DNA from: HXMU1420-2 sp034670145
GTDB taxonomy: Bacteria; Pseudomonadota; Alphaproteobacteria; Rhodobacterales; Rhodobacteraceae
DNA: 64,000 nucleotides
Assembly (NCBI GenBank): GCA_034670145.1
Contig: JAXMOA010000001.1
Coordinates: forward strand, 434,001 to 498,000
Direction of reading: 5' to 3'
Made by a program: the position numbers and the translations under genes. Below the pieces are notes generated by a model that was not told the DNA's origin, did no database searches, and saw only the letters and a program-made list of their open reading frames with translations. Positions 52,470-60,813 of this stretch are shown in pieces. The stretch's first letter is position 1, and every line of letters starts with the position of its first letter.

Positions 52470-52521
52470 CTATCGGTATTTTATGATTGACGAGTGCTTT
52501 TCGTACCGATAGTTACGAAAA
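52470..52521. promoter_or_regulatory. TetR operator region
   Basis: A perfect dyad TTTTCGTA-N8-TACGAAAA occupies 52498-52521. Its spacer contains CCGATAG, which pairs as an inverted repeat with CTATCGGTA at 52470-52478 (partner TACCGATAG at 52504-52512). It lies in the 143-bp divergent region, so it can control both genes. Confidence 0.75.
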
Positions 52522-52595
52522 AAATCACCGCAGCGCCAGCCCCTATTACTGGCGCTCAATTTTTCGCCTGACCGACCAAAAGAAGGACCCAACCC

Positions 52596-53288
52596 ATGAT
52601 TGCTGGACATTATGCAACCGCCCTGATCGCACATCAAAAATTCCCAAAGGGCACCTTGCTGTTCTTCCTTGTCGCGTCACAGTTTCAAGACGTTTTATGG
52701 TTCATCTTTCACTATCTGGGTCTTGAGACGACGAGCCCGCCGGACGTATTAGACGCAACTATCAGCAACATGGCCGTCGATATGACTTATAGTCACGATG
52801 TTCTGCCACAGGTCATTTGGGCTGGTGCGATATTTCTGATCGGGCGCTACCTGTTTAAAAGCACGACGATTGGCCTAGTTGGGCTAATATTGTTCATTGG
52901 CCACTTCATCATGGATTTCTTCTCGGGCCATCCACACAATATTTACGGCACCGACACCCACAATTTTGGCTTGGGGCTCTATGCAACGAATGCTTATCTG
53001 GCGATCCTAATCGAAACCGTTCTTATTGTTGCAGTAATGACCTATTATTTCCGCAAAGAGGCGACGGCAGGGATTATGCGCACGCGAACAAACGTCGTGG
53101 TTATAATTGGCGTGTTCGTCTATGGCATTATTTTCATGTTATCGGTCGCGACGGTTTCATTCCGCGAATTGCTTGGCATTCCTGAATTTGACTTCGGATT
53201 TAACACCACAGTGCCCACCATCATTTTCACATATGTCGCACTCGCCGCCGCGCTGTACTGGGCGGTTCCTAAAACCAGCAATGCCTAG
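52596..53288 (+). CDS. Hypothetical membrane protein under TetR control
   Basis: 230-aa polytopic membrane protein with about six helices (20-40, 70-85, 92-110, 130-150, 165-185, 205-222). Several His/Asp residues are spaced along the helices (GHYATAL, FQDVLWF, FIGHFIMDFFSGHPHN), reminiscent of YdjM-type membrane metal-dependent hydrolases, but no firm family is assigned. GAAGGA lies 8-9 nt before the ATG. Confidence 0.75.
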   Translation: MIAGHYATALIAHQKFPKGTLLFFLVASQFQDVLWFIFHYLGLETTSPPDVLDATISNMAVDMTYSHDVLPQVIWAGAIFLIGRYLFKSTTIGLVGLILFIGHFIMDFFSGHPHNIYGTDTHNFGLGLYATNAYLAILIETVLIVAVMTYYFRKEATAGIMRTRTNVVVIIGVFVYGIIFMLSVATVSFRELLGIPEFDFGFNTTVPTIIFTYVALAAALYWAVPKTSNA

Positions 53289-53705
53289 CTGATGCGCGAT
53301 TTTTCATAGCTCGGCGGAACCACTTCGTCGTCGAAGCGGTCATTCATTGTTTGCTCAGCAGTCGACACTTTGGGCTCGCAGTTAGGTTTCGCCGCTCAGA
53401 GCGCGAACGACAGCCGCTGATCTGCCAACGAGTGCTCTTCGCAGGACCAGCTGCGATTTCAGTGGCTTGGCCAAACGATCAGATGGCCGGTCTTGGTCGG
53501 CCTTCCGCACCGGCATTGCCGCGTCAGCATTAGGCGGCTCTGAGCCCATTTTGACAGATGCTGCGTTGGCCACAAACGATCTCGAAGCGCAGAAAGCGGA
53601 CCTTTATGAACTAAGGAAAATGTCCAAATTTCGAAATTCTGAACTTCAAATACTTTGCTGCTATACACATAACCGAGCTGACCAAAGAAGATAGAAATGT
53701 GGAAT
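53289..53705. other. Non-coding region
   Basis: This 417-bp gap lies between convergent genes. Contains phrases like CGCAGAAAGCGGAC and GAGCGCGAACGACAGCCGCTG that resemble dispersed intergenic repeats. Short frames of 60-75 codons have no protein character. Confidence 0.45.
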
Positions 53706-54521
53706 TCACGGATTTCGGCTTCCCGCAAAAAATACTGCGGTCATACCAAAACCAACTACGATCACTAATGAACGAATAACTGATGCTGGTAGCTTCCTGG
53801 CAAGTTTCGCGCCGACATAGCCACCGATTGTTGCGGCTATCATCATAATTACGCCTTCGCGTAAATAGACGATGCCAGCCAGCAAAAAGGTTACGACTGA
53901 CGCACCCGACAGAATGAATGACAGCACATTCTTAAGGCCATTCATCAGGGTGATGTCGCGAAACCCCAGGCCGGAAAACAAAGCTAGCAAAACGATGCCC
54001 AAGCCACCATTGAAATAACCGCCATAGGTGGTCACAGCCAATGTGGCTACGGTCTTGCCAACGGGGTTCACGCCATTATTGCCTTGGGTCCAATTACGAA
54101 TTTTCCTGTCGAATGCGAACAACAATGTTGCAAGAAGCAAAAGCCACGGGACGATGAAACTGAACACCACGGATGGCGTGACCAGCAACAGCAGCGCACC
54201 CGCAACACCACCCATGACAGACAAGCAGAGCAGCGAAAACAGCTCGCGTCGGTCAAGGGAGCGGATTTCAGACTTGAAGCCCGCCGCTCCGCTCAAATAG
54301 CCGGGGAATACAGCAACCGCGCTTGTCGCATTTGCGGCGATGGGAGGCACGCCAATGAAGACGAGTGCTGGAAACGTTAGAAAACTGCCACCTCCGGCAA
54401 TGGCGTTCAACACACCCGCGAAAAAGGCCGCCCCTAAAATGATGGCAAGATCAAACAATATCAGAATCCGATTGACTGGTGGTTGTGAGTGATCGTGAGT
54501 TCTCTTTCCTCGCTTGAGCAA
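53706..54521 (-). CDS. TauE/SafE-family anion exporter
   Basis: 271-aa membrane protein of the TauE/SafE family with about eight helices. The first repeat has GVLNAIAGGGSFLTFPALVFIGVPPIAANATSAVAVFPG (about 37-75) and the second TYGGYFNGGLGIVLLALFSGLG (about 165-186). The family exports sulfite, sulfoacetate and similar anions. The open frame begins with TTG and has no clear ribosome-binding site, so the true start is uncertain. It follows the M28 peptidase gene by 33 bp. Confidence 0.85.
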   Translation of the reverse strand: MLKRGKRTHDHSQPPVNRILILFDLAIILGAAFFAGVLNAIAGGGSFLTFPALVFIGVPPIAANATSAVAVFPGYLSGAAGFKSEIRSLDRRELFSLLCLSVMGGVAGALLLLVTPSVVFSFIVPWLLLLATLLFAFDRKIRNWTQGNNGVNPVGKTVATLAVTTYGGYFNGGLGIVLLALFSGLGFRDITLMNGLKNVLSFILSGASVVTFLLAGIVYLREGVIMMIAATIGGYVGAKLARKLPASVIRSLVIVVGFGMTAVFFAGSRNP

Positions 54522-54554
54522 GGATTATTAGTTTGGGAACCTTCGACGGCCTCT

Positions 54555-55766
54555 TCAAATGGCGGCATCTACCATTCCCAGTGTCAGACTAAGCGCTGCC
54601 AGCATTTCATCTTCTAACACCATTTCCCGCGTATCCGCCTCAGTCAGCACATTACGCAACCGGCTATTCTCGTCTCCGAAGCCAGCAATCAATCGCATGG
54701 CTGGGACACCTATTATCGCAAAGTTGTAGTGATCAGAATTCTTGAGAAGCGGTTCAAAAACTTGCACATCGGCACCTTGGGTTTTTGCGGCCGCTTCAAC
54801 GATTGTGGCGAGGATCGGGAACTTACTGATCATTGCCCCGAACTTGGCGCTACCCGCAACACAATCAAGATTGAAAACGGCGCGAATGGCATCACGCTTG
54901 GGTTGGCTTAGCCCCGCGACGTAAACCTCTGATGCGCAAAGACCAAATTCTTCGGCAGAGAAGACAAGAATCCTCACGGTGCAAGGGATGCTTTGACGAT
55001 CGGATAGTTCGAGCGCGACGGCCATAGCGACGGCCAATCCAGAAGCGTTGTCCATTGCATTTTCAGAGCTTTCGTGGCCATCAAGATGGGCGCAAACGAT
55101 AATTTCCTGACCAGTGTAGGCAGGGTCTGAACCGGACATGCTCCAATCAATTGTTTTTGTATGGTGTTCTGATTGTTCGCTTCTCAATTGAAAATGAGCC
55201 TTTGATCCGCTCTTTGAAACCTGGCAAAGCGCTTGCCTTGTCGCGTGGCTGATGCCGAATCCCGCCAACGTGCCCCCCACGCCACCTGAAACGCGTCCTG
55301 TGTTCGGATCAGGGTTGGCAATAATAAAGGCCGCTGCCCCAAGTTGCTCAGCGCGTTCAACCTTTTTCATACGATGAACATGATCAGTGCCAAACATGAA
55401 TTCGTGTGTGACGACAACCGCTCTGCCTTCAATCTTTGACGCAAGCCTCTCCAACTCTTCGGGAGTGCCACGGCCAGCATCCACAACCTCAAGCCTCGCC
55501 CCACCTTCAGGCAATGTCCCGCCACGTGGCAGGGCAAAGGCTGTATGCCTCTTGCCGTCAATTTCGATCCAGCATTCGGAACTCGACCAACCAGTGTAAG
55601 GCACGTCATGCAGTTGTAGTTGCCCGGTTGGCAGGTTTGCGAAATACTCCTGCACATAGTCTAGCGCGTCGGTCTCGCTTTGTGTGCCACTCAATCGACC
55701 ACCGAAATCACAAATATGATGGAAGATATCCATGACGTCAGTCTGAGATTTGCTGCTGTTGGGCAA
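54555..55766 (-). CDS. M28-family metallopeptidase
   Basis: 403-aa peptidase of family M28 with a PA-type insert (about 85-200). Zinc-site motifs are VCAHLDGHE with ENAMDNASG, the catalytic glutamate pair FSAEEFGL, and VFNLDCVAG; SDHYNF near the C-terminus supplies the last His. No signal peptide, so it is probably cytoplasmic. A TTG start at 55766 with GAGG about 7 nt upstream is favoured over ATG 55733, which has no Shine-Dalgarno. It starts 4 nt after the tctA stop, so it belongs to the tct operon and may hydrolyse the imported compound. Confidence 0.88.
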   Translation of the reverse strand: MPNSSKSQTDVMDIFHHICDFGGRLSGTQSETDALDYVQEYFANLPTGQLQLHDVPYTGWSSSECWIEIDGKRHTAFALPRGGTLPEGGARLEVVDAGRGTPEELERLASKIEGRAVVVTHEFMFGTDHVHRMKKVERAEQLGAAAFIIANPDPNTGRVSGGVGGTLAGFGISHATRQALCQVSKSGSKAHFQLRSEQSEHHTKTIDWSMSGSDPAYTGQEIIVCAHLDGHESSENAMDNASGLAVAMAVALELSDRQSIPCTVRILVFSAEEFGLCASEVYVAGLSQPKRDAIRAVFNLDCVAGSAKFGAMISKFPILATIVEAAAKTQGADVQVFEPLLKNSDHYNFAIIGVPAMRLIAGFGDENSRLRNVLTEADTREMVLEDEMLAALSLTLGMVDAAI

Positions 55767-55770
55767 AGTA

Positions 55771-57252
55771 CTACCTCTTTGCTAATAGGGATTTACTGAG
55801 GGGGAGTGCAGAGACCAGAAATGCGATCACAAACAGCACAAGTGGAATGGGTTGCGTATACAGTGGTGACCAATCCCCGGCGGTCATCTGCATACCGGTC
55901 CTAAGTTTTGCCTCGGCAATGGGACCTAGAACAAACGCAATCGCAAAAGGGGCCAGCGGATATTCGAGCCACTCCATCAGCAATCCAAGCAAACCAAAGG
56001 CCAACATTACCCATAGGGACATCGGCGTGCCTTCTAGCGCAAATGCGCCCACGACGCTGGCGGCAATTATGATTGGCAGCAGCAGATACAATGGTACTTT
56101 TGCAATAGCAGCCAGCCAACGGGCAGTGGCCAGAACGATTACTGCCATGGCAACGGTCGCGATCAGGTAGGCTGCGATCAACCCATAAGCCAGATCACCG
56201 CTGTTGACGAACAACAGCGGACCCGGCTGAATGGCGTGAATCGTGAGGGCCGTCAGCAACAAAACATCGACAAGACTGCCCGGTACACCAAGTGCCAAGG
56301 TCGGGATCAATGCTCCGCCGACAGCCGCATTATTGGCGGTTTCCGAGGCAACGACGCCCTCTTCAGCACCCTTGCCAAATCGCTCCGGCGTTTTGGAGAA
56401 ATTTCGGGCCAACGTGTATGAAACAACAGAGGCAATGTTGGACCCAATCCCCGGCAGGATGCCGACCCCCGTACCAACGATAGAACTGCGGACCAGATTG
56501 CCGCCGTGGGTTTTGAAGTCTTTCAGAGTCAACGACTGACTGTCGTCACCATCTTTGGTTTCAGTTGGTTTCTTCAGGTGCGTGCCGTTCAGGACATCGC
56601 TTAAGACTGCGCCAAATGCGAACATTCCGACAAAGAACGGCATGATGCCGATACCGGCGTTCATTTCGACAAAACCAAAGGTCATGCGGGCCTGCGCCGA
56701 GGATGGGTCGATCCCCGGCAAAGCCAGCAAAAACCCAAGTGTGGCTGCAAGCAGGCCTTTGACAAACGCCTGTTCACTCAGCGTGACCACAAATGCTAAA
56801 GCCAGTATAACAAGGGCAAAGTAGTCAAAGGGCGTAAAACGCGTGGCCCACCGTGAAATCGGCTCGGCCAACATAGCTAGCACTAACCAGGATGCCAGGC
56901 CGCCGACAACCGATGCAGCTACAGACAGGGCGATGGCACGACGTGCACGGCCTTGTTGCGCCATCGGATAGCCATCCAGCATCGTCATGAGGTTAGAAAC
57001 CGTTCCAGGCATCCGCAACATGATCGCGGTTATCAACCCACCCGAAACGCTGCCAACGTAGACGCCGACAATGGCCACAACCGCATGAAAGGGCTGCATG
57101 TAAAACGTGATCGGCAACAGGAGCGCGATCAACATAGCCCCAGTCAGGCCGGGAATTGCACCCACGACGATTCCGACGAAAACACCGGCCAATGTCAGCA
57201 ACAGCGAAATTGGTTCCAGAGCGAGGGCGAAGCCTTGAAGAAGATCATACAA
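55771..57252 (-). CDS. tctA: Tripartite tricarboxylate transporter large permease (TctA)
   Basis: 493-aa integral membrane subunit with about twelve helices. Family motifs are VGAIPGLTGAMLIALLLPITF (about 31-51), IVGTGVGILPGIGSNIASVVSY and NNAAVGGALIPTLALGVPG. The frame begins with TTG just 3 nt after the tctB stop. GGGG lies about 10 nt upstream, and no alternative ATG occurs before the first helix. It forms the channel with TctB. Confidence 0.94.
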   Translation of the reverse strand: MYDLLQGFALALEPISLLLTLAGVFVGIVVGAIPGLTGAMLIALLLPITFYMQPFHAVVAIVGVYVGSVSGGLITAIMLRMPGTVSNLMTMLDGYPMAQQGRARRAIALSVAASVVGGLASWLVLAMLAEPISRWATRFTPFDYFALVILALAFVVTLSEQAFVKGLLAATLGFLLALPGIDPSSAQARMTFGFVEMNAGIGIMPFFVGMFAFGAVLSDVLNGTHLKKPTETKDGDDSQSLTLKDFKTHGGNLVRSSIVGTGVGILPGIGSNIASVVSYTLARNFSKTPERFGKGAEEGVVASETANNAAVGGALIPTLALGVPGSLVDVLLLTALTIHAIQPGPLLFVNSGDLAYGLIAAYLIATVAMAVIVLATARWLAAIAKVPLYLLLPIIIAASVVGAFALEGTPMSLWVMLAFGLLGLLMEWLEYPLAPFAIAFVLGPIAEAKLRTGMQMTAGDWSPLYTQPIPLVLFVIAFLVSALPLSKSLLAKR

Positions 57253-57255
57253 TGG

Positions 57256-57771
57256 TCAGAACCCCGGGAATGGCAAAGGCAGAATTTCGGTAAACACATA
57301 AGCACAGCCGCCTCCAACCGATACCGAGAGGCCGAAGATCAACCACCAGCTCCGCTTGTCTTTTGGGGCAAGGATCGTCATGCAGCTAGCCAGCATCAAG
57401 ATTGTCGAAACCGCGTATGGCACCAGTGAAAAATTGATGGTCACAACATAGGCAATGCTGATTGCGCCAATCCATAACAGTTGAAACGTGGTCGATATGC
57501 TGCCACTTTCCAAATCATCTACCGGCTTTTCGGCTGCCGCTGTTTGACTTACGGTAATCAGTGCGAACATCGACCGCACCAACACGATAGAGTTCAGAAC
57601 AATCAAAGCCCAGCACAGAGCCGACGGCACTGCTGAAGAGGCCAAATAGTCAAATGGCGACATTTTGACTTTGCTCAAGTCGTTCAGTAGAAAAAATGAC
57701 AGGGCTATGAGGAAGCCGCAGAACAAAATATTCACGGCTTCCTTTTGAGCTTTGGGTGACAATGGCTTCAC
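57256..57771 (-). CDS. tctB: Tripartite tricarboxylate transporter small subunit (TctB)
   Basis: 171-aa membrane protein with four helices (about 13-29, 47-70, 95-115, 118-160), the TctB layout. Sequence conservation is low, as usual for this subunit, so the assignment rests on topology and its place between tctC and tctA. It begins with GTG, 5 nt after the tctC stop. Confidence 0.85.
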   Translation of the reverse strand: MKPLSPKAQKEAVNILFCGFLIALSFFLLNDLSKVKMSPFDYLASSAVPSALCWALIVLNSIVLVRSMFALITVSQTAAAEKPVDDLESGSISTTFQLLWIGAISIAYVVTINFSLVPYAVSTILMLASCMTILAPKDKRSWWLIFGLSVSVGGGCAYVFTEILPLPFPGF

Positions 57772-57776
57772 GAGGC

Positions 57777-58742
57777 TTACTGGCCAGAAGCCTGCGCCAG
57801 CGGTTCCAGAATAGCCCAGTTTGCATCGAGGAACGCGGGGAGTTCTTCTCCAGAAACAAACAGTTCAGTCCCGCCAATGTTGCCAAAGAATTCTTTGAGC
57901 CCGCCCTCCTGCCCATAAGACACTTCAAGCGCCGCAGCCATTTTGGCAACGATCTCATCAGGCGTATCTTTCGGTGCAAACACCAGATTAGGAATGCAAA
58001 GAGTCTCGTCAGAACCGACGTCCTTCATCCCTTCAACATCAGGAATGGAGGGATGAGAGTCAGCGCCGAGATAGAGAAGCGGAGTTGCCTCTGGTTCCTC
58101 CAGTGTATTGCCATCTTTGTCATAGACATAACCTTTGGCACCAACCGGAGCGGTAATCATCAGATCAATCTGGTCACCAAGTAATGCTGCATAAGCATCG
58201 GATGATCCCCCGACCTGCACCGGACGGATGTTAAAGCCGCCCAATTGCGCGGCCTTTATAATGCCCATATGGCTTGCACCACCAATGGTTACGCCCGCGA
58301 TCAGAGGCTTGTCACCTACGCTCGCCTCAATATCCTTGATGGAACTCCAGCCGCTATCTGCCCTTGCAACGACAACCAGACAAACTGAAGACATTGCAGC
58401 GACTGGCTTCAGATCTCGATACCCAAAATCCTGTGTGCCAGTGGCCTCCGCCGTCATAATACCTGTTTCGTGCACCAGAAACTCGTACCCATCCGGTGCT
58501 GCATCGACCACGCGGCGCGTACCAACCGACGAGTGCCCGGCGACGTTCAGGACAACAATTTCCTGCCCCAGTTCCGATGCAAGGCCCGGTTCCAATTTGC
58601 GGGCGACAATGTCTGTAATGCCGCCAGCTCTAAACGGGACAACAAGCGATACAGGTTTTTCAGGCCATTCGTCTGCCATCGCTGTGGTCGTTGCAGCAGC
58701 TAAAGCCGCCGTCGAAAGAAAAAGGTTCTTAAGGTATTTCAT
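57777..58742 (-). CDS. tctC: Tripartite tricarboxylate transporter binding protein (TctC)
   Basis: 321-aa periplasmic binding protein with a signal peptide (about 1-23, ending AMA). The TctC/Bug pattern WPEKPVSLVVPFRAGGITDIVARKL follows. The segment VTIGGASHMGIIKAAQLGG supplies the ligand-binding loop. First gene of the five-gene operon tctC-tctB-tctA-M28-tauE. Ligand unknown; a carboxylate is typical. GGGAGGAC lies about 5 nt before the ATG. Confidence 0.93.
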   Translation of the reverse strand: MKYLKNLFLSTAALAAATTTAMADEWPEKPVSLVVPFRAGGITDIVARKLEPGLASELGQEIVVLNVAGHSSVGTRRVVDAAPDGYEFLVHETGIMTAEATGTQDFGYRDLKPVAAMSSVCLVVVARADSGWSSIKDIEASVGDKPLIAGVTIGGASHMGIIKAAQLGGFNIRPVQVGGSSDAYAALLGDQIDLMITAPVGAKGYVYDKDGNTLEEPEATPLLYLGADSHPSIPDVEGMKDVGSDETLCIPNLVFAPKDTPDEIVAKMAAALEVSYGQEGGLKEFFGNIGGTELFVSGEELPAFLDANWAILEPLAQASGQ

Positions 58743-58836
58743 ATCGTCCTCCCAAGGAATTTCATGAAAGGTTACAAACTAAAGTCAATAATGATAATAG
58801 AAATTACCTTACTTTTGATAACCTGAGGTGATGAAG

Positions 58837-59715
58837 ATGTCGTTCTATCGTCAGATTGAAGTCTTTCGCACGGTTATGACGTCTTCCAGTCTCAGCGCAG
58901 CGTCAGGTCGGCTTTTGATTTCTCAGCCAGCAATCACGAAGCAACTGAAAAACCTCGAAGACTATGTCGGCACGAAGCTGTTTCACCGTGAAGGGCATCG
59001 TCTGCAACCGACAGAGCATGCACGCAGGCTATTTGGTCAATCCGAGACCGCGATGGAAGGGATGCAGAACCTCGACAGATTCGCGAAATCGCTGGAACAA
59101 AACACAATCGAAACACTTCATATTGCAGCCATGCCAATGATTGCACGGCTATGGTTGCCCGAGCGGGTGAGTGGTATCCTCAAACGATACCCGAATGTGA
59201 ACGTAACCGTTGAAGTTACAAGATCTTCGCGCATTCTTGACATGGTAGAAACCGGGCAAATCGACATTGGGCTGGCGTTGCCAGTACGACCGTCCGGTGC
59301 AATCGTTTCCAATCACTTGCTTGGCAATCCGGCTGTTTGCGTATTCCCAGTCGGACATGCATTTGAAAACAAGGATTCTATTTGTCCATCAGATTTAGTT
59401 AACGAGGACTTCCTCCTGCTTGGCCCGTTGTCACATACTCGGAAAGACATTCTTGCGGCATTCGATCAATACGACACTTCTCCAAACATCCGCGCTGAAA
59501 TCGAGTTGGAAGAATTGGCTGTGGCAATGGTGGAAACCGGGGTGGGTGTGTCTATCATAGATGAGTATTCTGCCCGCAAACGTCAGGAGCAAGGTGCAAT
59601 CATCGCATTCAGGCCGTTTACACCCACCATCAAGATGGACATTCAAATAATGCACAATACCAACCCCAAAAGCCCTGATCTTGTCAAAACAGTGATCAAT
59701 CACTTTCTGAATTGA
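58837..59715 (+). CDS. LysR-family regulator of the tct operon
   Basis: 292-aa LysR regulator. The HTH is SSSLSAASGRLLISQPAITKQLKNLEDYVGTKLF and the effector domain spans about 90-292. Divergent from tctC with a 94-bp AT-rich gap, so it probably controls that operon. Three start codons are close together (GTG 58828, ATG 58831, ATG 58837); the third is best spaced from GAGG (8 nt). Confidence 0.9.
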   Translation: MSFYRQIEVFRTVMTSSSLSAASGRLLISQPAITKQLKNLEDYVGTKLFHREGHRLQPTEHARRLFGQSETAMEGMQNLDRFAKSLEQNTIETLHIAAMPMIARLWLPERVSGILKRYPNVNVTVEVTRSSRILDMVETGQIDIGLALPVRPSGAIVSNHLLGNPAVCVFPVGHAFENKDSICPSDLVNEDFLLLGPLSHTRKDILAAFDQYDTSPNIRAEIELEELAVAMVETGVGVSIIDEYSARKRQEQGAIIAFRPFTPTIKMDIQIMHNTNPKSPDLVKTVINHFLN

Positions 59716-60032
59716 TATCGCTACGCACTTCGGTGGTGCTGCCGTGTGTTCTGCCACGAGTTTGTGGCCAGAAACTCGCCCCACAAATGATAGAAAGCTC
59801 GAACTCTCTGGAAGCCCGTTCTGCAGAAGCAATGTACCAACAGCGGTCGTTGGTGAACCTGCGGCGAAAGCACCCTTAGTCCGCGACTTGATCTTTGACC
59901 TGCGCTTCCATGCTGCAATTTGAATGAACGGCTGGTCTTCATGCCGCGTTGCGACACCGAGGTCTTAGCAGTCGCAGCATGAACCGTGCTGCGAGCGCAC
60001 ACAGCGAAGATTCTGTTGGTCTCCTGTGGGCT
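59716..60032. other. Non-coding, repeat-rich
   Basis: No gene. Contains phrases such as AACAGCGGTCGTTGGTGAAC and CTGCGGCGAAAGC typical of dispersed intergenic repeats. Together with 60033-60550 it makes an 835-bp stretch without a convincing gene. Confidence 0.45.
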
Positions 60033-60252
60033 GATACTGTTGAAAAAGTCGAAAAATCTGTAGCGGCATTTTTCCGCCAAAATCCAATTCATCAGCAAAG
60101 TCGATGCTGCATGCACCGTGTGAGCCGAGAGAGCTTCAAGCACAGCTAATCCAGCGTTTTGGCAGACCCCCTCGACGAATTTTTCGTAGGGCCTTCTATG
60201 GGCAATATTTTCAGCCATTTTCGTCAAAACTGGAGTTTTTCAACGAAATCGG
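60033..60252. repeat. Insertion-element-like repeat, copy 1
   Basis: About 220 bp bounded by GTTGAAAAA (60039-60047) and its inverse TTTTTCAAC (60236-60244), suggesting terminal inverted repeats of a small or truncated insertion element. Positions 60033-60163 match 63870-64000 exactly. A minus-strand frame of about 65 codons (ending FFDFFNSI) runs across it and may be a transposase remnant. The family is not identified. Confidence 0.65.
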
Positions 60253-60550
60253 CTCTCTGCCGCCGTTAGATCGATCGCAGCATATCGCAACCTCGGCAGA
60301 ACTGCTTCAGCAAGGACGGCCCATTGCTGCCGTTGGACACAACTTGGCAGTTCTGTGGTGCAGCCCGTCGAAGCAGCCATTCGCGCATTATGCAGCATTT
60401 TTCCAACTTCGTCGCTGTCAACCAAGCAAGTCTGTTGTTTGGCAGATGCAGTTGAGCGTGCCGACTGGACTCCTCGGCGAGCGGAGTGCAGTCTTGAATT
60501 GAGCCATCTCCCAGAATGGAGCAGCCTAGGTTCAACAATAGGGTAATATA
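60253..60550. other. Upstream region of the PHP-ATPase operon
   Basis: Non-coding, about 300 bp. It presumably contains the promoter of the operon at 60551; an AGGGTAATATA sequence directly precedes the first ATG. No clear operator was seen. Confidence 0.4.
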
Positions 60551-60811
60551 ATGAACAAAAAGAGCGCTGAATTCCTTTGGTTAGTCCAAATGATAATGAC
60601 CAAACATATGGATGTAATTGAAGGTTGGTCTGGTATCGCAGGAGACGCCGTGGCAGCCAGCCATCGTATTCCGAATGACATGACTGTTCGTGATGCCGCG
60701 CTAGGCTTTTGTAGCGTTTTTGTTAAGGGTTTTTCTGGTGACGAATCCGCTCAAGTGCCGAATTGGATGGCTGAGCTACGTGACCCTTCGGGATCGGCCT
60801 ATAACGACTGA
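60551..60811 (+). CDS. Small partner protein of the PHP-ATPase operon
   Basis: 86-aa protein of unknown function. Predominantly helical, with an N-terminal helix MNKKSAEFLWLVQMIMTKHM, then a Gly/Ala-rich middle and an acidic C-terminus. No membrane segment or signal peptide. Its stop is 2 nt before the ATPase start, so the two are translationally coupled and likely interact. AGGG lies about 7 nt before the ATG. Small first genes of this kind often act as sensors, adaptors or inhibitors in ATPase-based conflict systems, which is inference only. Confidence 0.7.
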   Translation: MNKKSAEFLWLVQMIMTKHMDVIEGWSGIAGDAVAASHRIPNDMTVRDAALGFCSVFVKGFSGDESAQVPNWMAELRDPSGSAYND

Positions 60812-60813
60812 AA

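Noticed and set aside
59721..60227. 168-codon minus-strand frame across the insertion-element-like repeat
   Set aside because: Only the first 65 codons coincide with the repeat and could be a transposase remnant; the rest reads through intergenic repeats with no protein character.
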